DNA of 64,000 nt, taken from Marisa cornuarietis. Lineage: Eukaryota > Mollusca > Gastropoda > Architaenioglossa > Ampullariidae. The first letter of the stretch is position 1; each line of letters begins with the position of its first letter. A model generated the notes under the pieces. It saw nothing but the letters and a program-made list of their open reading frames with translations, had not been told where the DNA came from and made no database searches. The stretch is taken from NCBI GenBank assembly GCA_004794655.1, contig SMMW01000018.1, positions 85,001-149,000 of the forward strand, read 5' to 3'. Positions 1 to 12,347 of the stretch are shown here, in pieces. The position numbers and the translations under genes were made by a program.

Positions 1-1025
1 TATGTTCGGGTCCTGTTCATGAATTTTTCCAGCGCCTTCAACACGGTCCAGCCACATCTTCTTCATCTATTAGACCTAGAGACCTAGTTCTGTGGATGAG
101 ATCATTCTTCAAGGACCGACCACAGAGGGTGGGTCTCAGAGTTCCACCGACAGGTGCTGTGGGGTCCGGCTCGTCTGAAAGGGTAAATCTGTCAGTGGAT
201 GGAATGATTCTGTCGGACGAGCTGATCCTCAACACGGGTACTCCTCAGGGATGTGTGCTTTCCCCTCTCCTATTGTCTGTATATACAAATGAGATTACCA
301 TTAACAGTGCTATTCTCAAACTTGTGAAATATGCAGATGACATGGCCCTTGTGGGGTGCCTCAGAGACGAGCGGTTCCTGTCACAGTACCTCGCCTGCGA
401 GGGGGAACTAGAGGACTGGTTTGACCGCAGCTTTCTGGAGCTGAACGTTGAAAAATCGGAGGAAATGGTCCTTGGGAGGGCACACGGTGGAAGGGATAGC
501 AACACCTCTTTCTCCCCGCCAATCCAAATCAGGGGACAGCAGGTGCAGAGGGCTGCTGAGTTTAGGCACCTTGGTACAGTGATAGATGGAAGGCTCTCCT
601 TTAGTGATCATTCGCACCAAGTGTACAAAAAGCTCAGCAACGACTGTACCTTCTGAGGAGACATCAGCTCCAGGGTGCTGGAGACTGTCTACAGGTCTCT
701 AGTTGAGAGCACTCTCACTTTTAACATCGCTGCCTGGTATGGTCACCTCCTCGTAAAAGACAAGGCAAAGCTGCCCAGAATCATCCACCAGGTAAATACA
801 ATTATCGGAACAACACAGCTGCCACTTTCTGACTTGTACCTTCATGTAGTCAGAAAGATGGCATACAATATCATCTTAGACCGGACCCACCCTCTCCATC
901 CCTGCTTCCAGTTGCTGCCCTCAGGCAGGCGCTACAAAGTGTCACGTGTGCGGAAAACTGTGTATCAGAGGTCCTTTGTCCCAGCAGCCAGCACCATCAT
1001 AAATAAAAGGCACAAGGACCGCTAG
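1..1025 (+). mobile_element. Degenerate LINE reverse transcriptase fragment (L2/CR1/Rex1-like, 5' cut by window edge)
   Basis: The first 70 bases read FMNFSSAFNTVQP, the 'FSSAFNT' motif A block of Jockey/L2/CR1-group reverse transcriptases. After a frame change near 75-95, one frame carries GTPQGCVLSPLLLSVYTNE (motif B region, about 235-290) and YADDMALVG (catalytic YADD, about 330-355). Next come LELNVEKSEEMV and HLGTVIDG, the usual thumb-side motifs. A TGA stop at 654-656 interrupts the frame, which then continues as YRSLVESTLTFNIAAWYG and ends at a TAG at 1023-1025. The end matches the conserved RT C-terminal stretch RSFVPAASTIIN. The frameshift and internal stop mean it is inactive. The endonuclease and 5' part lie left of the window or are lost. 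Family-level placement within the Jockey/L2 group is inference. Confidence 0.9.
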
Positions 1026-1136
1026 GTCTACTGGCATATTGCTTTGTGAAGTCTCCAATTTATGTGTGAGAATGTGTAGGTGCGCATGTGTGTTAAATGT
1101 CTGTACGAGTGTGTATGCCTGCTCGTCAGCAATAGA

Positions 1137-1137
<1 letters not shown>

Positions 1138-1178
<41 letters not shown>

Positions 1179-1783
1179 TTGACAGAAAAAGAGTATTATG
1201 TGTGTAGCAAAGAGAGAGAGTGTGTGTGTGTTTGTGCGTGAATGAGAAATAAAGTGTGTGTGTGTGTGTGTGAAAGAGAGTGTGTGTGTGAATGCGAGAT
1301 AAAGTGTGTTTCTGTGTGAATGAGAGATAAAGTGTGTGTGTGTGTGTGTGTGAATGAGAGATAAAGTGTGTGTGTGTGTGTGAAAGAGAGTGTGTGTGTG
1401 AATGCGAGATAAAGTGTGTTTCTGTGTGAATGAGAGATAAAGTGTGTGTGTGTAAAAGAGAGATAAAGTGTGTGTGTGTGTGTGTGAATGAGAGATAAAG
1501 TGTGTGTGTTAAAGAGAGATAAAGTGTATGTGTGAATGAGAGATAAAGTGTGTGTGTTTGTGAAAGAGAGATAAAGTGTATGTGATGAGAGACAAAGTGT
1601 GTGTGTGTGTGTGTGAAAGAGGGAGAGAGTGTGTGTGTGTGTGTGTGTGAATGAGAGAGAGGGTGTATGTGTGAATGATAGATAAAGTGTGTGTGTGTGT
1701 TTGTGTGTGTGTGAAAGAGAGAGTGTGTGTTTGTGAATGAGAAATAAAGTGTGTGTGTGTGTGTGTGTGTGTGAAAGAGAGAA

Positions 1784-1822
<39 letters not shown>

Positions 1823-2057
1823 GAGAGAGTGTGTGTTTGTGAATGAGAAATAAAGTGTGTGTGTGTGAATGAGAGAGAGGGTGTATGTGTGAATGATAAA
1901 GTGTGTGTGTGTGTGAATGAGAGAAAAAGTGTGTGTGTGTGTGTGTGAAAGAGAGAGAGTGTGTTTGTGAATGAGAAATAAAGTGTGTGTGTGAATGAGA
2001 GAGAGGGTGTATGTGTGAATGATAAAGTGTGTGTGTGTGTGTGTGAATGAGAGAAAA

Positions 2058-2090
<33 letters not shown>

Positions 2091-2105
2091 GAGAGAGGGT
2101 GCATG
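1138..2105. repeat. Compound GT-rich microsatellite/cryptic minisatellite
   Basis: About 970 bp of (GT)n tracts separated by short purine-rich spacers such as GAATGAGAGATAAAGTG and GAAAGAGAG. The spacer plus GT tract recurs dozens of times with variable length, so this is a degenerate tandem array built on a microsatellite. Read on the minus strand it gives long open frames of only H, T, S, L, F and I, which are not genes. It abuts the end of the LINE fragment within about 110 bp. Confidence 0.97.
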
Positions 2106-2715
2106 TGTTAACCTGAATGTTTCTAGATTGTAAAAGGCACACGTGTTTCAGATCACGAAGTCCCAGCCATGTACATTAATTTCTTTCAGCAGAAAGTTGG
2201 ACTCGCTCAGCGCTCCGATGTCGGTGGAAGAGAAAGTTCCACATCTTTCTTCGGTAGTTTGAGGTCTGTGTTTAACTCTTCTTTCCCTTTACTTGCCTCG
2301 TGCCTCAGCAATTTCTGGGCTGTGATACCGAGTCGTAAACAAAGCTTAGACGAAGGCCGTGCGTTCACAAAGAAAACCTGGGGTGACTACTAATTGAACG
2401 CATCGAGCTGGCTGGAGCCTGATGAGTGTTTGTGTCCCGCAGCGATGAATTTTAGAAATTAAAACGAGTGGGTTGGCGAGAGGAGCGAAACGCGTTTAAT
2501 GAATACGCCATCTTAAATTAGGACGCGGCGCGCGATGGCGGGGGGTTAGGGGGGGGGACCACTGCCGGGGGCTGGGAAGGATGTCACTCGCGGACAGGTC
2601 TCATCAGATTACTGATCGACTCCATGTAGAAAAGAAAAAAGAAACGTTGTTAGAGAATACTACCTGGGTCTACTTTCCAACCTCTGCCTCGGCCTGACTT
2701 TTCTTCTTCTTTTAT
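2106..2715. other. Unannotated stretch
   Basis: No coding, RNA or mobile signal that I can support. A G-rich tract (GGGGGGTTAGGGGGGGGGA) lies near 2538-2558. Confidence 0.5.
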
Positions 2716-3020
2716 TTCTTTTTTTTTAATTTTAAGTTTTAGAAGATTTGTTTGTTGTTTTTGTATTTCACTGTTTTGCTTTGCTTTGCTGTTTTGTTTT
2801 GTTTTGATTTGTCTTTGTTTGGTCTTTGTTTTGTTTGTTTTTGTTAGATTTGTTTTGTTTGTTTTTGTTAGATTTGTTTTTTTCTTTTTTTTTTAATTAT
2901 AAGTTTTAGAATATTTGTTTGTTGTTTTTGTGCTTCACTGTTTTGCTGTTTTGTTTTGTTTTGATTTGTCTTTCTTTGGTCTTTGTTTTGTTAGTTTTTG
3001 TTACTTTTCTTTTTTTTATG
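2716..3020. repeat. T-rich direct duplication with TTTTG/TTTG repeats
   Basis: A block beginning TAAGTTTTAGAAGATTTG (about 2733) recurs as TAAGTTTTAGAATATTTG (about 2900), followed in both by the same order of GTTTGTTGTTTTTGT, TTCACTGTTTTGC and TTGATTTGTCTTT. This is a tandem duplication with an offset of about 167 bp inside a poly-T/TTTTG-rich low-complexity region. Confidence 0.8.
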
Positions 3021-4114
3021 CATTGGTCCTTGTTTCCACTTATTTACAGTTGCTCAGGATATTCGAAATAGAGTTTTGAACCATATCCAGACCCCTGGTT
3101 AAGGACAGGTGAACTTAGGACGCCTAGTGTTGAGCTACCTGTCGTTTCAACTGTGAAATCGCAAAGCTTTTTCCCAATCCGAGGTGTGCTGGAGGTGAAA
3201 TGAAGGTGTTGCATTCTGTCTGGCCGCTGAATGGCGTAAAATAGTTTCTTTCTGCCTCAGGTCAAAGACGGCGCCGTGGGACGTCGGCTCGCTGGCGGCC
3301 CGATTGTCGGGAGCCCGGGTGTAGGAGCGGCCCACAGTCAGCCTTTGACGGGCCGATGTCAAAGAAATGTGGCCCCCGGGTTTCTGGTCCAGCGAGGCAA
3401 CTTCTCCACGGAGCTCGGCCGACCCTGAATTGACGCGTAGGGAGAAGAAAGGCAGACGGTTGATTGCCCCGGTGTGCAGAGGCAAGAAGCATGTAATAGC
3501 TTTAAGAGTTAGCACCCTACCTGTTAGTGCACGTTGCTGTTCGACCAGGCAGTAGTATCCTAGCACCCCTGCCCTCCTCGCCTCCCCTCACCTCCCCTCA
3601 CCTCTCGAAACTCTCAGGTTTTGTACTCCGTGACACTCCGTGTGCGTTCGGCAGTGTGGCTCAGCTGGTATTTTCTGACAGATGTCGACTAACAGCGTGG
3701 AAGCTGCAGCTGGTATTCTGATATACCTCTCCGCCTGTTGTTGTTACTGCTTTTGGTTATGCTTCAGAAACTGATAAAGGTAACGTCCAGCTGCTGTCTT
3801 CCTTTTGTTGTTGATGCTGCTCTACTCCTGCTGCTGCTGTTGTTGTTGCTACAAAAGTCGATAAAGAGGACAAATCGAACCTCGATGTAAGTGTAGCCCA
3901 CTTTAGCCGATCTCGCATAAAGAAGGTTATACCATAGCCGGACCTCTCAAGCTCCTTGTCTCTAAACGCGTATAGTAGTCTAAGGAAGTGGGTATCTCAA
4001 AAACAGAAACTGAACCAGATATATTTATATTATCAGCTGCACTCCTCCAATTTCGTGAGAATGATCTTAAACGGCATACAACTTGATAAAAAATGTGAAT
4101 ATGAACAATGTAGG
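3021..4114. other. Unannotated stretch
   Basis: No supported gene. A short impure CTG/TTG triplet run lies at about 3805-3850. Confidence 0.4.
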
Positions 4115-4265
4115 GATGACCAGGTTGTTGACTAGTTACCTGACCCTTTAGATGGTTGAAGAGGGTAAAGTAGCGAGGGCTGAGGGAGAGGAGAGTGACT
4201 CCGAGGAAAGTGAGGTCTCTAACACCTTACTCCCGAACGACCTTTACCCTTATCTTTTAAACCAT
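4115..4265 (+). mobile_element. Relic SINE tail (same family as 8786-9027)
   Basis: Shares the ordered blocks GGTAAAG..GCGAGGG..GAGGGAGAGGAG and CCCGAACGACCTTTACC with the SINE body at 8890-9027 (GGTAAGGCCGCGAGGGAGAGGAG, TTCCCAACGACCTT). The tRNA-like head is not recognisable. Assignment rests on this within-window similarity only. Confidence 0.5.
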
Positions 4266-7182
4266 TTCATTATCGTCGGCCTTGTTAGTATAACGAAGGA
4301 CATCAGATCAAGGAATCTACAGAAGCATCGAATCAATGAATCTTGCTCGCAACAGACCCGGCCTGAAGGAAAATGGCTTCCTCCCGACGGGAGGACTGGA
4401 TGGAGGAGCAGCAGACGTCGGACAGCCTGTCGGCGACTGCTGAGACTCTTTAGAGACGATGTTGACCAGAAGTGTGGTCCAATTACAACGAGGTTGACCG
4501 GAAGCGCAATCGAATCACAAACGAGGCTGAGTGCATGGCTAGGCTTTAAGGTGCAAAGCCGGCTTAGTGCCAAGCGCAGAACAAACTAATCGTCAACCCC
4601 AGTGCAGCCTCGATCTGAGGAGAGGAGCTTTGGTCCTGTCTAGAGCAGACACTCCAAGGACTGTTCTAGGCAACAGAAAAAAGTACGGGACTGAAAACAA
4701 CAAAGGATGTATAAATGAAGAGGATACTGTCAATTGAAAACAATGAAGTCAGTCCGCATATCTGTTCATGTTATAACTTTCTATGTTCTTGTCAAGAAAG
4801 TAGAATCACAACTCTAATGACTCGAGATTTACTCAAGGACGATGAGGAGGGCAGGGTTAGAGGTTACTTTCTAGAGCATAGCAGGACTATTCAATAGAGT
4901 TGCTGCTTGGAGTCATCATACAGTAGATATTTAATTTCAATTAAAATGCATGTGTTTGTAGGCTAATAATTACAGTATTTCTTACCTATTTAAACCTAAA
5001 ACTCAGCAAAACGATACAGGGTTTGTTTTTATTCTGTTTGAGACAGTTTGTTCTACGCAATCACAGTAACTACAGACATTTATTTCAGTTCGTGTTCATG
5101 CAAACTGTAAAAGATCTTTAATTTTTGTAGACAAGAGGTTTAGGGTCGTAACTTGGTGGTTAGGTCAGTTGATGATTAGTTATGTGGTTGCTTGTCTGGC
5201 TTTCTACCTTGTGTGGACACAGTCCCTTGCGAACTGTACATCGGATCAAGGAAGGGGAGGGGGAAGGGGGGATAAGTAGCCTCCCTTGTCGTATTAGACT
5301 GTTAGCAAACTGGAGTGTGCATCGGGTAGAGATTGGGTTCAGTATTATGAAATACTGGACACCGCACCGCAAGGACATTTACGAGGCGGGCACGGGTGAG
5401 AGGGGAGGGAAAATAACTATCATGTGATCGTCTGAGTTATCTCTCTTCACGCCTGGAGAAGAGGCTGGAATCACAACTAACAAGCAAGGAAAACAATGAT
5501 AAGAGCACATGAGAATAAATGAAAGTCACGACGGATAAAAGGTTGTGTGTTTTCTTGCAAAATGGAGGGATGGGTTGAGATGGGGAAAAAGAGTGGAAAC
5601 GTTTACTAAGGAGATGAGTAATTAGTAGGAATTAGTAAACTAAGGCCACCCTTGAAGAGGTCAGGTAACCAATTAGTCACACACTGTGCATCACTGTCTC
5701 GTCTCGCACTTTCCTCGTACTGCTAAACGAGTCACGTGACGGTAGTTCCAGCCCTCGCTCCCCGCAGAGCCTCTCTCCGGCGGCTAGGATGCACGAACCA
5801 TGCACGGCGTAGACACAGCTGCGAAAGATGCCCTCCAGGACGTGTAGCCATGGCAACAGAGCATCATCTTCCGTCCGAGATCAAGTCAGTTCAGGCGGCA
5901 CAAGCATCCAAAACCCTGAACCCATCTTTCACATCCGAAACTACCGCCACGCGCGGCCTTCTGCAGCAGTTCTGACCGACAAACTGGAGCAGAAATGAAC
6001 TTGAAGAAAACGCCCGTGAGGACATAATATAGAATTCATGTTGATACCCGTGGTCATAATAAAATCACTGGAAGAATCACGCACACTCCTGTCTGACCTG
6101 TCAAGCCTCTTATAAACGAGCTTTAGAGCGCAGAGAGCTACATGGGGCACTGTGGTGATATGTGACAAATATTTGACTGTGACCAAGATTTGTCACAGAA
6201 AATGGGACAAAGAGATGTCTCAGAAAAGTGTGACAAAGATGCGTTGATAAGAAAGGTGACAAACATACTACAGATATGCACAATCGGCAAGAGAGAAATC
6301 AGCAATGAGAGGAAAGTAACTTTGATCAGTACCCATGCAATGAATAGAATCTTGTAGTCCAGCATGCTGAGGGCGAGTGATTATAAAATCCATTTCAGAG
6401 TAAGGCAGTTCGATTTAGAATCTCCTCTTAGGATATCAATATTTTTCCCTGGAAGTGAGTTTCGTTGTTGTTTTTTTATCGAGGTACTCCACTTTTATTC
6501 CGTTCCCCACCCATGTATCACTCTTTCTCCTTACAGTACACAATCGACACTAGGCTGAAACAACTTTGTTGTCACATCAGCTAAGCACCCAAGCATCCCT
6601 GCAAACTGACCAACCACACCCCCGCCATGTACTGGGCCCGGCTCCTCGGACGTTCTTAAAATATTTTTCGCACATTCAAGTGAACACTAACGCACCTTGC
6701 GGACAATTTTGTGAAAAAGAAAGAGGAGAATAACACACGCTCACGCCATTATTAGAAAATGTCGACAGTCAGCCAAAGATTGCCAGACATGATCATTCAT
6801 TCTCAACAAATGATCTTTCAGGATACGACCCATCACGTGAACAAACCTCACTCCGGACAAATAAGAAATTGTGGGGAAGGGAGGAATGTCTAGGGAACAA
6901 CGGTCCCCCAGAAAGAATGTACCTGTTCCCCCTCTCCCCCCCCCCTCGTCCACACACTTCCTCGGCCGAGCTCCGCTGTGTTTAGATTCCTATTTTCGCC
7001 CTGAACGGCTTCCATTGAACGCCGGTCAAAGCGATGGCCTGAGCAGAGACTCAGCAAGATGAGCTGAGCGTGACTGGCATTGAGCTGCTGGCGCCGGCCT
7101 CACAGGAGGGAGACGGAGGAGTTAATAAGCTTAACACCGCAGACCTGTTGTCTCCAAGGCGGGTTTTGTTTGCATGTATCTG

Positions 7183-7184
<2 letters not shown>
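4266..7184. other. Unannotated stretch
   Basis: I see no supportable exon, RNA or complete mobile element. The motif TTTGTCACA or its variants recurs several times around 6160-6265. Confidence 0.4.
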
Positions 7185-7233
<49 letters not shown>

Positions 7234-7234
7234 G
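7185..7234. repeat. (TCTG)n microsatellite
   Basis: About 12 perfect TCTG units. Confidence 0.98.
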
Positions 7235-7675
7235 GTCCCCGGGGTTCGGGACCGACACATGAGCCCGAGTATTCTTTCTGTTTATAATATCTCAGGCTCG
7301 TTCACAAAGCAGACAATTTTATGTATAAGTGAACATGGACGTTCATGCAACCAGCTGTTCAGAATCTTCGTTCCCCGCGCATCCCCCACCCGATACTTTT
7401 GAATCCTTCCACTGTGTTGACTTTGAGTCGTCAGTGTGAACCTTAAATTTATATTTCTAGAGGACCGAAGAGCATGTGATCCAGTATGGTCCAGTGATCC
7501 AAGGTGTGTGTGGGGGCGAGAAACTAACCACGTTTGCGCATGCGCAACACACGACCTGCCAAACGTTGGTCAAATTTTACCTGCTACACACGTTTATGTT
7601 TTGTTTTTAATAATCTTTTGTTGTTAATATTAATTTCGTTTACCCCTAAAAATCGTTGTATAGCACACAGATTAC

Positions 7676-7676
<1 letters not shown>

Positions 7677-7722
<46 letters not shown>

Positions 7723-8080
7723 AACTTATAATGCGCAGAATCACGAATAAGATAGATCGCACTCTCTGCGCAGTACAATTTGATAGAACGAAACATAACA
7801 ACCAATAGACAGTGAGGTACACATAGGGACACTGGACAACATAAAGATGAGGTACAAGTCAGGAATAGTACTTTGTACAAAGATATGTTTTAAGAGAGCG
7901 TTTGAATGCAGCCTTAGAGGCTGAGTGGCGAATGTGATGTGGTAGAGAGTTCCACTGCTGAGCAGCACAAAGGGAGAACATCCGTTGTCCGTATGTGACT
8001 GTCTTTGTGAGAGGGAGGGATAACATGCGGGAGTCTGAAGAGGAGCGAAGGTTTCGGGCAGGAGTTTTTACAGACAAGAT
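7677..8080 (-). mobile_element. 3' end of an L2-like LINE (RT C-terminus, 3' UTR, AAT tail)
   Basis: On the minus strand the frame from about 8077 to 7859 reads NLRSSSDSRMLSLPLTKT, then GQRMFSLCAAQQWNSLPHHI and AFKRSLKTYL. This is the conserved C-terminal block of L2/CR1 reverse transcriptases (pattern FS..AP..WNSLP..IR...FK..LKT.L). The 3' UTR ends with a microsatellite tail, seen as (AAT)14 at about 7677-7719 on the plus strand, preceded on the element strand by an ATGCGC-like block typical of these 3' ends. It is 5' truncated just past 8080, as is usual for LINE copies. Confidence 0.88.
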
Positions 8081-8531
8081 TTCATTACATCATTGTGTTT
8101 AGTAAATTGATTTTCTGTTGCACCAGCGCACACCACGTGCTCTTGTTTCGCGGTAGACGCTTGACAATCCCTGAATAGAGTGTGAACAATTAGTTTTAAA
8201 ATGCTGGGGCTCAGTTCACAGCAAAAAACTTATCCTCAAGTTCCGAGAAAGTCTTCCTGCTCTCCCTCTGACTGCTCTTTTACGATGTAAATGACTCGAG
8301 GAATTTGATCCTTTTTTTAACTCACTTTGTCTGATGGTCCAGTTGGAAATTTGTAATCAATTTTTCACCCAGTTCCCATCGTCCTTGAGGTCTGAAATTT
8401 TCACCAATTATTTATTTCCGGTGACAATGCAATACCAAATAAAAATAAGTAAAATATAGAAAATCGATAACAAAATTCAAAAGGGCTAAAAAGTTTAAAA
8501 TTAGTAAGTAAAAGGAATAGTAAAAAACACA

Positions 8532-8734
8532 CTTTTATTTGAAATGCACTAAAATATATCTTGGGATTTTCTTTTAAACATATAACTTAAAATATAAAGG
8601 TGTGAGGGGTTCTCTTGGAACCTAGAACACTCTGGGGCCCCTCACTCTTTTAAATTGTGTCATATGTCTTAAAGAAAATCCCAAAACATAAGGAAAAACT
8701 TCTTTTACCCATTTAGTACATTTCAAATTAAAGC
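8532..8734. mobile_element. Foldback/MITE-like inverted-repeat element
   Basis: Left arm (about 8532-8609) and right arm (about 8637-8734) are imperfect reverse complements. TTTATTTGAAATGCACTAAA pairs with TTTAGTACATTTCAAATTAA, TTGGGATTTTCTTT pairs with AAAGAAAATCCCAAAA, and GTGAGGGG pairs with CCCCTCAC. The loop is about 27 bp and no ORF is present. I could not identify a convincing target duplication, so superfamily is undetermined. Confidence 0.75.
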
Positions 8735-8785
8735 GTATTTAAGAAATGTTTCTTAGTTATTTCGTTCCGTGCTTTTGAAAAGTGG

Positions 8786-9027
8786 ATAGACCGCTGGCGT
8801 TCAAACCCAGAGGCTCACCGGTTCGATGCCAGTGCTGCGCATGAAACCTTCCCCACGACCCAAGCCGTCGGGGATACCTGATTCCAGAGAGGACTGGGAA
8901 AGGTAAGGCCGCGAGGGAGAGGAGATAGCTACTGCACTCATGTAAAGCTGGTCCCCAGAAAAGTGTCGATTCCCAACGACCTTAAAAAGGCTTGGGGATG
9001 ATCTTTACCTGTACCTTTACCTATGCT
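8786..9027 (+). mobile_element. tRNA-headed SINE
   Basis: The head has a box-A-like stretch (TGGATAGACCGCTGG, about 8783-8797) and a near-consensus RNA polymerase III box B, GGTTCGATGCC, at 8820-8830. A roughly 190-bp body follows, ending in ACCTGTACCTTTACC. The region between the boxes cannot be folded into a clean tRNA cloverleaf with a CCA-side acceptor, so I call it a SINE and not a tRNA gene. The body resembles the relic at 4115-4265. Confidence 0.7.
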
Positions 9028-9167
9028 TTGTGTTTGTTAAAGGTATATTCTGGTATAATTTCTGTCAAGGACCTCATCCGCTGGCTCAGTTGTCAACATA
9101 TTCTTCCAGTTATTTGAAGAAGCGCCATTAAATATTCTGAATTAAAAGTAGCCTAATTACACGCCTA

Positions 9168-9170
<3 letters not shown>

Positions 9171-9213
<43 letters not shown>

Positions 9214-9275
9214 GGAATTTATATAGCGCATTTTCTGACTTAGCAGACAGCTCAAAGTGCTTTACAAGAGAAAAG
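9171..9275 (-). mobile_element. LINE/SINE 3' terminal fragment with AAT tail
   Basis: On the minus strand a block reading TGTAAAGCACTTTGAGCTGT, then AAATGCGCTATATAAATTCC, runs into an ATT-repeat tail. The tail is (AAT)14 at 9171-9212 on the plus strand. GTAAAGC.CTTTGAGC...GCGCTATATAAAT is the shared 3' end of L2/CR1-like LINEs and their SINE partners, as also at 33455-33790 and 35605-35930. No RT sequence remains. Confidence 0.75.
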
Positions 9276-9583
9276 CTAAAAAAATGTGCAAAACACACAG
9301 ACGAACACAGTCCAGTATATGTCAGCAAACAAACGACGAAAAAGGAAAAACACAAAGGAAAGACTAAAATCCAGCTTTGCTGTCGTTGACGTTAGTGGAA
9401 GTTGTGGTCGCTCCTCTGCTATACTACATCCTCGATGTACCCCAAGATTGTTACAGTTCAGACCATCAGCTCGGAAAACTGTGGGAACACACACTAGGGC
9501 CAACCAAGATTATCATTGCCTCCCACTGCCTGATCCCGTTTAAAAATATTCTTTGTGAAGACTACAGGGTAAAGTATAATAAT

Positions 9584-9726
9584 CTGTGATGAGCTGGGGT
9601 AAAAGACTGTGACTAGCTGAGGTAAAAGACTGTAAAAGACTGTGACTAGCTGGGGTAAAGGAGTGTGACTAGCTGGGGTAAAAGACTGTGACTAGCTGGG
9701 GTAAAAGACTGTGACTAGGTGGGGGA
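9584..9726. repeat. 23-bp tandem repeat, about 6 copies
   Basis: The unit GTGACTAGCTGGGGTAAAAGACT recurs with small changes and one short partial unit (TGTAAAAGACTG). Confidence 0.93.
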
Positions 9727-11109
9727 CATGACAGTAGGGAAGAGGGCCGCGTGATTGCTTCCGGGTGAAAACCTCACTGAATGATTTTATCTCCTTTTGA
9801 ACGCTAACATCTCCGTGATGTAGTTGCTGCCACGGAGTAAAACTCACTCAACCAGCCCTGAACGTTTCCATTTTGTCTCGCGTGCAACAAATGGCGGCGC
9901 AGGCCAAGATGTGGTTGGAGCACCTGTGTTAACTGTAACGATTTCCCCAATTACGACTTGTCCTTTGCGCTCTGGCAAGTAGAATTGTCCCTTGTCCCCT
10001 CTTTTGATACAGCTGACCACTTGCCGGCTGGTAATCCCCAGTTTCAGCGGCCTTCCTCCCCCCCTCCCCAACGCACGCACTTAAAATGTTAGGGGTGAGG
10101 GTGAGTGGGCGTGGGGGGTGGGGGAGGGAGGAGTCCCATCTGGCACAGACGTGGCTGGACCACGATAATGGCAAACGGTCGATACGTCCGTTTCTGGCAA
10201 CAGGCCTTCACATACAGCAGCTTTACATAATGACTGTCTTTTACATCCCGCAAAGCCAGCTTCAGCCGCGCCAATTTGTAAAGGGCTTTTGACACTTGGC
10301 TTCGATATCGACTGGCGACCAGTGGAATTTGGGACCGAGCTCTCGTCTTGCGCTCTAACCAGAATGTCTGCTTCAACAAAACTGACAACCGGTTATTTTC
10401 TCTCTCCCTCCCTCTACCTCTGTCTCCCTCCCTGCCTACCCCAGTCTGGTCCGCTATTCTTACACATGGAATCGAAAATGAGCAAAACATAAATAAATAA
10501 CTATCGTAGGGAAGGTCATGTGGGGTTACTAGTTCTTTTCTAGGCAACATGGGCATTCCCAAGGGACATAAGTTTGTGGGAAGGCGAGAGTTACTCCGCT
10601 CAGGCTTACGATGTAGGGTAGGACACCTCACTAAGAAACTCGTGCAGCTATTGTCAGAAACTCTGGAAAGACCGAGAAGCTAAGCCCAGGCTTGTATTGG
10701 AACCAAAGGTTTCTCTACTGGAACTGCTGTGTGCGTGGACAGACGAGAATTCCCCGGGGGTCAGACGTCAGTGGCCGCTTCGTGAGAATTTTCAGCACGA
10801 AACTTTTCTGAGATCACCAGCTGACTACAGTGACAGAACTATTGCTGAAAGAGGTTCAAAACGAACCATCCTCCCCCCCCCCAAAAAAACCTTTAAAGTA
10901 AACAAAAAAGGCAAATGAGGCTCTGGGAACACAGAAGACGCTGCTTAGAATGAACGAGCGTCTACCACACTCCCACCAAAACCTAACCCCACCCAGCCAC
11001 CCTCAAAATAAAAAAACCTCAACATTTCTTCTCCTTTCTGGAAACCTTCATCTTCTCCATCCGCACTCACTTTAAAAAAATCATTCTACCTACCCTACTC
11101 TCTTTTTCT
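9727..11109. other. Unannotated stretch
   Basis: No supportable gene. A 180-residue open frame on the minus strand over 10089-10631 is of low-complexity composition and has no recognisable motif. Confidence 0.4.
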
Positions 11110-11122
11110 CTGTGTGTGTGTG

Positions 11123-11178
<56 letters not shown>
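11110..11178. repeat. (TG)n-(TC)n-(AC)n microsatellite
   Basis: TG tract at 11110-11123, short TC tract, then about 24 AC units to 11178. The TG and AC arms are self-complementary. Confidence 0.97.
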
Positions 11179-11180
<2 letters not shown>

Positions 11181-12307
11181 CAACCCTTCTGTATTTTTCT
11201 TCTTCTCTCCCTCTCTCTCTACCTCCCACCCTACTCGTTTCCCCGTCGATGTTGTTTTCTGTTTCGCAAAACTCGATCCCGAAGAGTTTCGCACAGGGTG
11301 TTTTCACGAAGAAACAGAGAGCATACGGGAATGCGCGAGTTTTGTTAAAAAAAAATCTTCCGGCAATAGTTGTCGATGCTGCCATAGCGCAGCTCACAAC
11401 ATGATCCCAACGGACGCAGCAACACCGCGAGAAAACACGAGAGCTGCCTGCGACGAGAGCTGAGAGATTCTTGTCAGACACCCTTCGTGTAATCCCGACA
11501 CCAGTGAACATTCTAGTCTGGCAATCAGGTCTATTTTTAGACTGCTTGTTTCCGCTCTCCATCCCTTCTTCCCTTTATCCCTCAACTCTTCTCATTTTCT
11601 CCTACTTCTCTCTTTCAGTCGATGTCCATCTTCCAATAATCGTTAATATTAACCATAACTTGCATCGCATTGCATAATATATTTTGAAAATAAGAATGTT
11701 AACAATGATAGCTAGGGCTGTGCCCTTTTTTATCTGATTACCGAGTGTACATTTGAAGTTTACGAGGCGAGAGCAGGAGGTATGGACCACTGGTATAGAT
11801 ACCTCGGATGTAGTTATGCACCGGAAGGAAAGCACGAGGGGAGGTCTTCGTGAAAACTGGACAACGACCGATGACTGAGTCTCACGTCCAGGCCAAAGCT
11901 ATCTCCGAGGTATCTAACCCTGTCTCGAAAGTAGCCTTAAACCTCTGACCTGTAGCTAAAGGCTTCGATCAGACTGTCAACGGAGATTTTGAACAAAAGG
12001 GTGAACAGTTTTCAGACCATTTATCCATGTTGCGTCCTTTTAGAATCGTACAAGCTGCTCGACCGTATCAACAGACCGCCATAAACGGAACAGGTCACAA
12101 TAATTTTCATAGGTCAGGATGATTTGCAAGGATCCTGATCCCTGGCGTAGGTCAGGAGAAGTCCATTTGCATTCATCACAATAATGTTACCTGCGTAGCC
12201 TCTTGAGGTTTACAACAAAACCCGCTTCACTGACTGCGTTGTGGGTGGAAAAAGTGTTGTGCATCTGACACTACAAAGAGAGAAGTCACGCAGGTAACAA
12301 AAATACG
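11179..12307. other. Unannotated stretch
   Basis: Nothing recognisable on either strand. Confidence 0.4.
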
Positions 12308-12311
12308 CGCG

Positions 12312-12347
<36 letters not shown>

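Noticed and set aside
1126..2142. 338- and 302-codon minus-strand open frames
   Set aside because: They are translations of the GT-rich microsatellite (only H, T, S, L, F, I), without any domain or start context.
8786..8860. Functional tRNA gene (box B GGTTCGATGCC)
   Set aside because: The acceptor and anticodon arms do not pair and a SINE body follows directly.
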